Assembly: GCA_030646655.1 (NCBI GenBank)
Contig: JAUSLB010000266.1
Location: 1-9,562 of the forward strand
Source of the DNA: Deltaproteobacteria bacterium
GTDB taxonomy: Bacteria > Desulfobacterota > GWC2-55-46
DNA length: 9,562 nt
Reading direction: 5' to 3'
Shown: positions 5,799 to 9,562 of the stretch, in pieces
How the letters are laid out: every line of letters starts with the position of its first letter
Position numbering within the stretch: position 1 is the first letter of the stretch
Notes under the pieces: generated by a model
What the model was told of the DNA's origin: nothing
What the model saw: the letters and a program-made list of their open reading frames with translations, nothing else
Databases searched by the model: none
Program-made: the position numbers and the translations under genes

Positions 5799-7673
5799 TT
5801 ACCTGTAAGCCCCGATCTTCTTTAGGTGGACCATGAGCATGGAGATGGCCGCCGGGGTCATGCCTGATATCCTGCTCGCCTGCCCTATCGATTCCGGCCT
5901 GAATTTTTCAAGCTTCTCCCTTATCTCGGTCGAGAGACCTGAGACCTCATCTAAATGGAGGTCTTGAGGTATCCTTATCCCCTCTATTTTTTTGAACCTT
6001 TGGGCCTCTTCACGCTGTCTTTTTATATACCCCTCGTATTTTGTCTCAATCTCTATGGCCTCAGCCACCTCCAAGGGGACTGAGAAATCCTTATTTATAA
6101 GGGTATAGACAGAGCGTAGATCGATACCGGGCCGCCTTAGGAGCTCTTTTAAGGTGATCGACTTCTTTATTTCCTCTCCAGAAAGCTTTGAAAGGGCTGA
6201 GTTTACTTCAAAAGTGGGGTTTACCCTTGTATTTTCAAGAAAGCTCCTTACCCCCTCGGTTATCCTCCTTTTCTCAAGAAAATTATCGTAAATACCCCCC
6301 TTTACAAGCCCAGCCTCAAAGCCCTTGTCCCTAAGCCTCTCATCCGCATTATCTTCCCTTAAAATGAGTCTGTACTCAGCCCTTGAGGTGAACATCCTGT
6401 AAGGCTCTTTTGTCCCTTTTGTTACCAGGTCGTCTATCATGACCCCGATATAAGCCTCGGACCTGTCGAGGATGAGCGGGGGTGCGCCTTTTACCTTTAA
6501 GGCCGAGTTTATCCCTGTGATGAGCCCCTGCGCAGCGGCCTCTTCATAGCCCGATGTGCCGTTTATCTGTCCGGCGAGGAAAAGGCCTTCTATGGCCTTT
6601 GTCTCAAGGCTCAGCTTCAATTGAGTTGGCTCGATATAATCGTACTCTATGGCATATCCCGGCCTTAGGATCTCGACCTCCTCAAGGCCTTCTACAGTCC
6701 TTAGGAACTTAAGCTGGACGTCTACGGGGAGGGATGTTGAAAGACCGTTGGGATAGACCTCTTTGGTATCATAGCCCTCAGGCTCAAGGAATACCTGATG
6801 CCTTATTCTATTCGGGAATTTAACTACCTTATCCTCAATCGAAGGGCAGTACCTTGGCCCTGTGCCCTCTATAACCCCGCTATAAAGGGGGGAGCGGCCG
6901 AGGTTCTCCCGTATTACCCTATGCGTCTCCGCATTCGTGTAAGTTATATGACATGGTATCTGAGGCCTTTTTATGGGAGGGGAAGTGAAGGAGAAAGGCT
7001 TGATTTCATTGATGTTTTGTAGCTCCTGAGCCTTTAGCCTATTATAATCTATCGTCCTTCCGTCAAGCCTCGGGCAAGTTCCTGTCTTAAGCCTGCCCAT
7101 CTTAAAGCCGAACCCTTTTAAGTTATCTGAGAGCTCGAAGCTCGCGGAGTCGCCCGCCCTTCCGCCCGGGTAATTGTAAAGGCCGATATGAATTAGGCCC
7201 TTAAGAAAAGTGCCTGTGGTAATAATAACTGTTTTTGCGCCGAGCTCCTCGCCGGTATTGAGCCGGATGCCCTTTATTTGTCCGTCCTCGACTATAAGGG
7301 ATTCGACAGTTGACTGCCTTAAATGGAGGTTTTGCGCGGCCTCAAGCGCGGACTTCATCCTGAGCCTGTAAAGTGTCCTGTCTGCCTGCGCGCGGGTAGC
7401 CCGGACAGCAGGGCCCTTGCTGTCATTTAAGGTCCTGAACTGGATGGCTGTATCGTCTATGGCTTTGGCCATCTCTCCGCCGAGCGCGTCTATCTCTTTT
7501 ACGAGGTGGCCTTTCGCGATCCCTCCGATAGCGGGGTTGCAGGACATCTGGCCGATGGTATCGAGGTTCATGGTTACGACAAGGGTAGAAAGCCCCATCC
7601 GGGATGCTGCCAAAGCCGCCTCGCACCCGGCGTGCCCGGCGCCTATTACTATGCAATCGTATTTTCGACCCAT
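5799..7673 (-). CDS. mnmG: tRNA uridine-5-carboxymethylaminomethyl modification enzyme MnmG (GidA)
   Basis: MnmG, with MnmE, is a FAD-dependent enzyme that installs the cmnm5 group on U34 of tRNAs reading split codon boxes. From the ATG at 7671-7673 it has 624 residues (E. coli 629). Seen are the dinucleotide loop [11 protein letters not shown] (10-20), [16 protein letters not shown] with one conserved cysteine, [22 protein letters not shown], and [13 protein letters not shown] with the second key cysteine. [19 protein letters not shown], the second FAD motif, and [15 protein letters not shown] follow. The C-terminal helical domain ends [18 protein letters not shown] and contacts MnmE and tRNA. 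An ATG at 7692-7694 would add seven residues. It has no Shine-Dalgarno, whereas AGGA lies 11 bases before the inner start and homologues begin near it. A strong promoter lies at 7705-7740. The gene leads the mnmG-rsmG-parAB series. Confidence 0.97.
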   Translation of the reverse strand: MGRKYDCIVIGAGHAGCEAALAASRMGLSTLVVTMNLDTIGQMSCNPAIGGIAKGHLVKEIDALGGEMAKAIDDTAIQFRTLNDSKGPAVRATRAQADRTLYRLRMKSALEAAQNLHLRQSTVESLIVEDGQIKGIRLNTGEELGAKTVIITTGTFLKGLIHIGLYNYPGGRAGDSASFELSDNLKGFGFKMGRLKTGTCPRLDGRTIDYNRLKAQELQNINEIKPFSFTSPPIKRPQIPCHITYTNAETHRVIRENLGRSPLYSGVIEGTGPRYCPSIEDKVVKFPNRIRHQVFLEPEGYDTKEVYPNGLSTSLPVDVQLKFLRTVEGLEEVEILRPGYAIEYDYIEPTQLKLSLETKAIEGLFLAGQINGTSGYEEAAAQGLITGINSALKVKGAPPLILDRSEAYIGVMIDDLVTKGTKEPYRMFTSRAEYRLILREDNADERLRDKGFEAGLVKGGIYDNFLEKRRITEGVRSFLENTRVNPTFEVNSALSKLSGEEIKKSITLKELLRRPGIDLRSVYTLINKDFSVPLEVAEAIEIETKYEGYIKRQREEAQRFKKIEGIRIPQDLHLDEVSGLSTEIREKLEKFRPESIGQASRISGMTPAAISMLMVHLKKIGAYR

Positions 7674-7704
7674 TTTTTCGCCCGTCCTGTCCATAAGGTG
7701 TTGA

Positions 7705-7740
7705 ATTTATTATTTTATATATCTATTCAGCAGGTGTCAA
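7705..7740 (-). promoter_or_regulatory. Sigma70-type promoter for mnmG
   Basis: On the minus strand TTGACA (7735-7740) is a perfect -35 hexamer. A 17-base spacer separates it from TAAAAT (7712-7717), a five-of-six -10 match. Transcription should start near 7705, giving about a 32-base leader to the preferred mnmG start. It diverges from the dksA-like promoter; the two -35 elements are 89 bases apart. Confidence 0.85.
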
Positions 7741-7829
7741 CGAATCTATTTACCATAGGGCCCGAAACCCCGTTTTATTGTGCCAAAAATCTTCTAATGC
7801 TTTGATTTTTCTGAATAATAACAAAATTA

Positions 7830-7865
7830 TTGACAATGTTTAAAAAACCTGTATACTTCATCCTT
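7830..7865 (+). promoter_or_regulatory. Sigma70-type promoter for the DksA-like gene
   Basis: TTGACA (7830-7835), a 16-base spacer and TATACT (7852-7857) form a near-consensus promoter. Only eight bases separate the -10 element from the ATG at 7866, so the expected start site falls at or within about three bases of the start codon. The TTG of the -35 hexamer can be misread as a start codon in frame with the gene. Confidence 0.85.
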
Positions 7866-8444
7866 ATGCCCAAAACGAAAGCAAAAAATAAAGCTATAAA
7901 GAGGGAGCAGCCTAAGGCAAAAAGCCTAAAAACCGCAAAGAAGGCCTCTGTCTCAATGCCGAAAGAAGAGAAGCGTCCGATGAAGACAAGCGCAAAAGAA
8001 AAAGCAGAGAAGAAAGGCAAGATCCCTTTTAAAAAGGAAGTGACTCAGAAGCTCCTCGCGGCAAAGGGCAAGATCCTTCAGGAGGTCTCCCAGAAGATAA
8101 AAAGCGAGAGCAATGTCCTTAAACACGAGATAGGCGATATCTACGATATAGCGAGCAACGAAAGGGAGCGGGAGCTTACGCTCATGCTCGGCGACCGCGA
8201 CAGGGAAAAACTCTCCGAGATAGAGGACGCCCTTGAGCGCCTTAAAGAAAATGTCTACGGCGTATGCGAGGAATGCGGGGAGCCTGTGGCCGAGGATAGA
8301 TTAAGGGCGCTGCCTTCCACCCGTGTCTGCGTCGAATGTCAGTCCAAGATGGAGAGGGAACAGAAAATAAAGGGGACAAGGTTCGAGGAGGAGTCAGGAC
8401 TCGGCATACTTGAGAGGACTGAGTCTGACGAAGAGGAGTTCTAA
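7866..8444 (+). CDS. DksA/TraR-family zinc-finger transcription regulator with lysine-rich N-terminus
   Basis: DksA-family proteins enter the RNA polymerase secondary channel and, often with ppGpp, tune initiation at rRNA and amino acid promoters. From the ATG at 7866 the protein has 192 residues. Residues 1-57 include 20 lysines and look disordered. A coiled coil (about 60-130) follows, and at its tip region DIYDIA (91-96) matches the DksA functional signature DxxDxA. A four-cysteine zinc finger comes next: C134, C137, C155 and C158 in CEECGEPVAEDRLRALPSTR and CVECQ. The tail is acidic. This start has no Shine-Dalgarno and probably heads a leaderless mRNA. The alternative ATG at 7956 has AAGAAGG upstream and would give a 162-residue protein without half the lysine-rich part. 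A terminator follows. Whether it is DksA itself or a paralogue cannot be told from the window. Confidence 0.9.
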   Translation: MPKTKAKNKAIKREQPKAKSLKTAKKASVSMPKEEKRPMKTSAKEKAEKKGKIPFKKEVTQKLLAAKGKILQEVSQKIKSESNVLKHEIGDIYDIASNERERELTLMLGDRDREKLSEIEDALERLKENVYGVCEECGEPVAEDRLRALPSTRVCVECQSKMEREQKIKGTRFEEESGLGILERTESDEEEF

Positions 8445-8468
8445 ACCTTTTAAAAATGAGCTCTTATT

Positions 8469-8498
8469 AAGCCGGGCTTCATGCCCGGCTTTTTATTT
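8469..8498 (+). terminator. Rho-independent terminator after the DksA-like gene
   Basis: An AGCCGGGC / GCCCGGCT stem (8470-8477 and 8483-8490) with a five-base TTCAT loop is followed by TTTTATTT. It is a strong intrinsic terminator 25 bases after the stop codon. Its T-tract ends only eight bases before the apbE start codon. Confidence 0.92.
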
Positions 8499-8506
8499 GA
8501 AGGAAG

Positions 8507-9541
8507 ATGAAAGACCCGTTCGTAAAAAAATTAGCCTTTGCCGCCGTAATCGTCTCGGCGCTTATCCTCATAGCTGTACCCTTCTACCTTAAAAGACAAA
8601 AAGATAGCATAACATACACCCGCAACCTCATGGGCACGATCGTGCAGATCACTCTGATGAGGGGCGAGCGCGCCCGATTCGATGCGGCTTCAGATGCGGC
8701 GTTCGATGAGATAAAAAGGCTTGAGGCGCTCTTCAGCTCCTATATGCCTGAAAGCGACGTATCAAGAATATCGAGGGAGGCCGGCCTCAGGCCCGTAAAG
8801 GTATCGCCTGAGGTAACGGAGGTTGCAGGCAAGGCGATCGGAGTGGCTGATATCTCAGGAGGGGCATTTGACCCGACCGTGGGAGCGCTTTCAAAGGTCT
8901 GGGGCCCATCGGGGGAAAAGGGATATGTGCCGTCAAAGGAAGAGGTAGGCAGGCTCCTGCCGCTTGTTGGCTATAAGGAGATGGAAATAGACAAGGCGTC
9001 ATCCACAATATTTTTAAGGAAAAAAGGGATGGCCCTGAACCTCGGCGGGATAGCGAAGGGGTATATAATCGATAAAGCAGCTCAAGTCTTAAAGGCCAAT
9101 GGCGTCGAGCGCGGTATAATCCACGCCGGCGGCGACATGGTGGTATTCCAAGAAGACGAGGAGAGGCAGTTCATCATAGGCATCCAGCACCCGAGGGAGA
9201 AAAAACTGCTCGGCGAGGCGCACCTCTATAACGGCGCTGTGGCGACATCAGGCGACTACGAGAGGTTCTTTATAAAGGACGGGGTCAGATACCATCACAT
9301 CCTCGACCCTAAGACAGGCTTTCCCGCGACAAGGTCGATAGCGGTTACCATCATAGCAAAAGACCCTGCGATAGCCGATGGGCTCTCAACGGCGGTGTTC
9401 GTCTTGGGGCCTAAGGAGGGGATGGGGCTGATCGGGAAAATCGACGGGGCGGAAGGCGCGATTACGGGCGCTGACGGCAAGGTGACAGTATCTAAGGGGT
9501 TTGAGGGCTGGCTCGCGGACAGCTCAAAAACGAAATATTAG
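8507..9541 (+). CDS. apbE: FAD:protein FMN transferase ApbE, membrane-anchored
   Basis: ApbE splits FAD and attaches FMN covalently to a Thr or Ser of extracytoplasmic flavoproteins such as Nqr/Rnf subunits. The 344-residue protein begins with two lysine-flanked parts around one hydrophobic segment (about residues 9-27). No lipobox cysteine is present, so it is probably tethered as an N-terminal anchor rather than a lipoprotein. Family motifs occur in order: MGTIVQITL (42-50), SSYMPESDVSRIS (77-89), GGAFDPTVGALSKVWG (118-133), LNLGGIAKGYIIDKA (177-191), HAGGDMVV (206-213), VATSGDYERFF (245-255), HHILDPKTGFPA (263-274) and ADGLSTAVFVLG (290-301). The late Asp/Thr residues bind magnesium. The start has GAAGG only three bases upstream, a tight spacing. 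It lies eight bases past the dksA terminator, so it must rely on readthrough or a promoter inside the upstream gene. No target flavoprotein gene is in the window. Confidence 0.95.
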   Translation: MKDPFVKKLAFAAVIVSALILIAVPFYLKRQKDSITYTRNLMGTIVQITLMRGERARFDAASDAAFDEIKRLEALFSSYMPESDVSRISREAGLRPVKVSPEVTEVAGKAIGVADISGGAFDPTVGALSKVWGPSGEKGYVPSKEEVGRLLPLVGYKEMEIDKASSTIFLRKKGMALNLGGIAKGYIIDKAAQVLKANGVERGIIHAGGDMVVFQEDEERQFIIGIQHPREKKLLGEAHLYNGAVATSGDYERFFIKDGVRYHHILDPKTGFPATRSIAVTIIAKDPAIADGLSTAVFVLGPKEGMGLIGKIDGAEGAITGADGKVTVSKGFEGWLADSSKTKY

Positions 9542-9562
9542 CTGAATTAATCCCTCTTCCAA

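Noticed and set aside
7830..7865. TTG at 7830 as the start of the DksA-like protein
   Set aside because: The TTG is the first half of a perfect -35 hexamer, upstream of the expected transcription start, so it would not be in the mRNA.
8507..8590. Lipoprotein signal on ApbE
   Set aside because: There is a hydrophobic N-terminal segment, but no cysteine follows it, so a lipobox is absent.
1..9562. CRISPR array, tRNA, rRNA, toxin-antitoxin or phage genes
   Set aside because: No regularly spaced short repeats, no tRNA or rRNA-like sequence, and no gene of these classes was recognised. The repeats present are few, long and irregularly spaced.

Overview
The window holds a chromosome-partitioning neighbourhood of a Gram-negative bacterium. 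On the minus strand, mnmG, rsmG, parA, parB and a bactofilin gene follow one another. The next genes on that strand are ilvE, a truncated ClC channel gene and the start of an endonuclease V gene. On the plus strand, diverging from mnmG, lie a DksA/TraR-family gene and apbE. The order mnmG-rsmG-parA-parB-bactofilin, the lysine-rich DksA-like protein and frequent ATA and AGG codons fit Desulfobacterota (former Deltaproteobacteria) or Nitrospirota. This placement is inference; no rRNA or other decisive marker is present. mnmG/rsmG/parAB clusters usually sit near oriC, but I found no DnaA boxes here.

Layout. Positions 1-230 hold the endonuclease V N-terminus, which overlaps by ATGA the end of a ClC remnant (227-598). 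Positions 616-820 hold repeat copy R1, followed by the ilvE terminator (821-848), ilvE (873-1787) and repeat copy R2 (1835-2040). Bactofilin, parB and parA occupy 2069-4237. Positions 4238-5798 hold rsmG between two complex intergenic arms, each bounded on both sides by a perfect 16-bp parS site: parS1-R3-parS2-rsmG-parS3-R4(inverted)-parS4. mnmG occupies 5799-7673. Divergent sigma70-type promoters lie at 7705-7740 (mnmG) and 7830-7857 (dksA-like). The dksA-like gene ends in a strong terminator (8469-8498), and apbE runs to 9541.

How the parts work together. ParB loads at the four parS sites, and ParA is the ATPase that moves or positions the ParB-DNA complex. Bactofilins can serve as scaffolds for ParABS in some bacteria. 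MnmG and RsmG modify tRNA and 16S rRNA and are common passengers of this locus. ilvE (branched-chain amino acid metabolism), nfi (repair of deaminated DNA), the dksA-like gene (transcription control) and apbE (flavinylation of extracytoplasmic proteins) are housekeeping neighbours.

The most unusual content is non-coding: a four-copy family of structured intergenic repeats. Two nearly identical direct copies flank ilvE, and one of them abuts the broken end of the ClC gene. Two more divergent inverted copies flank rsmG, each enclosed by parS sites.
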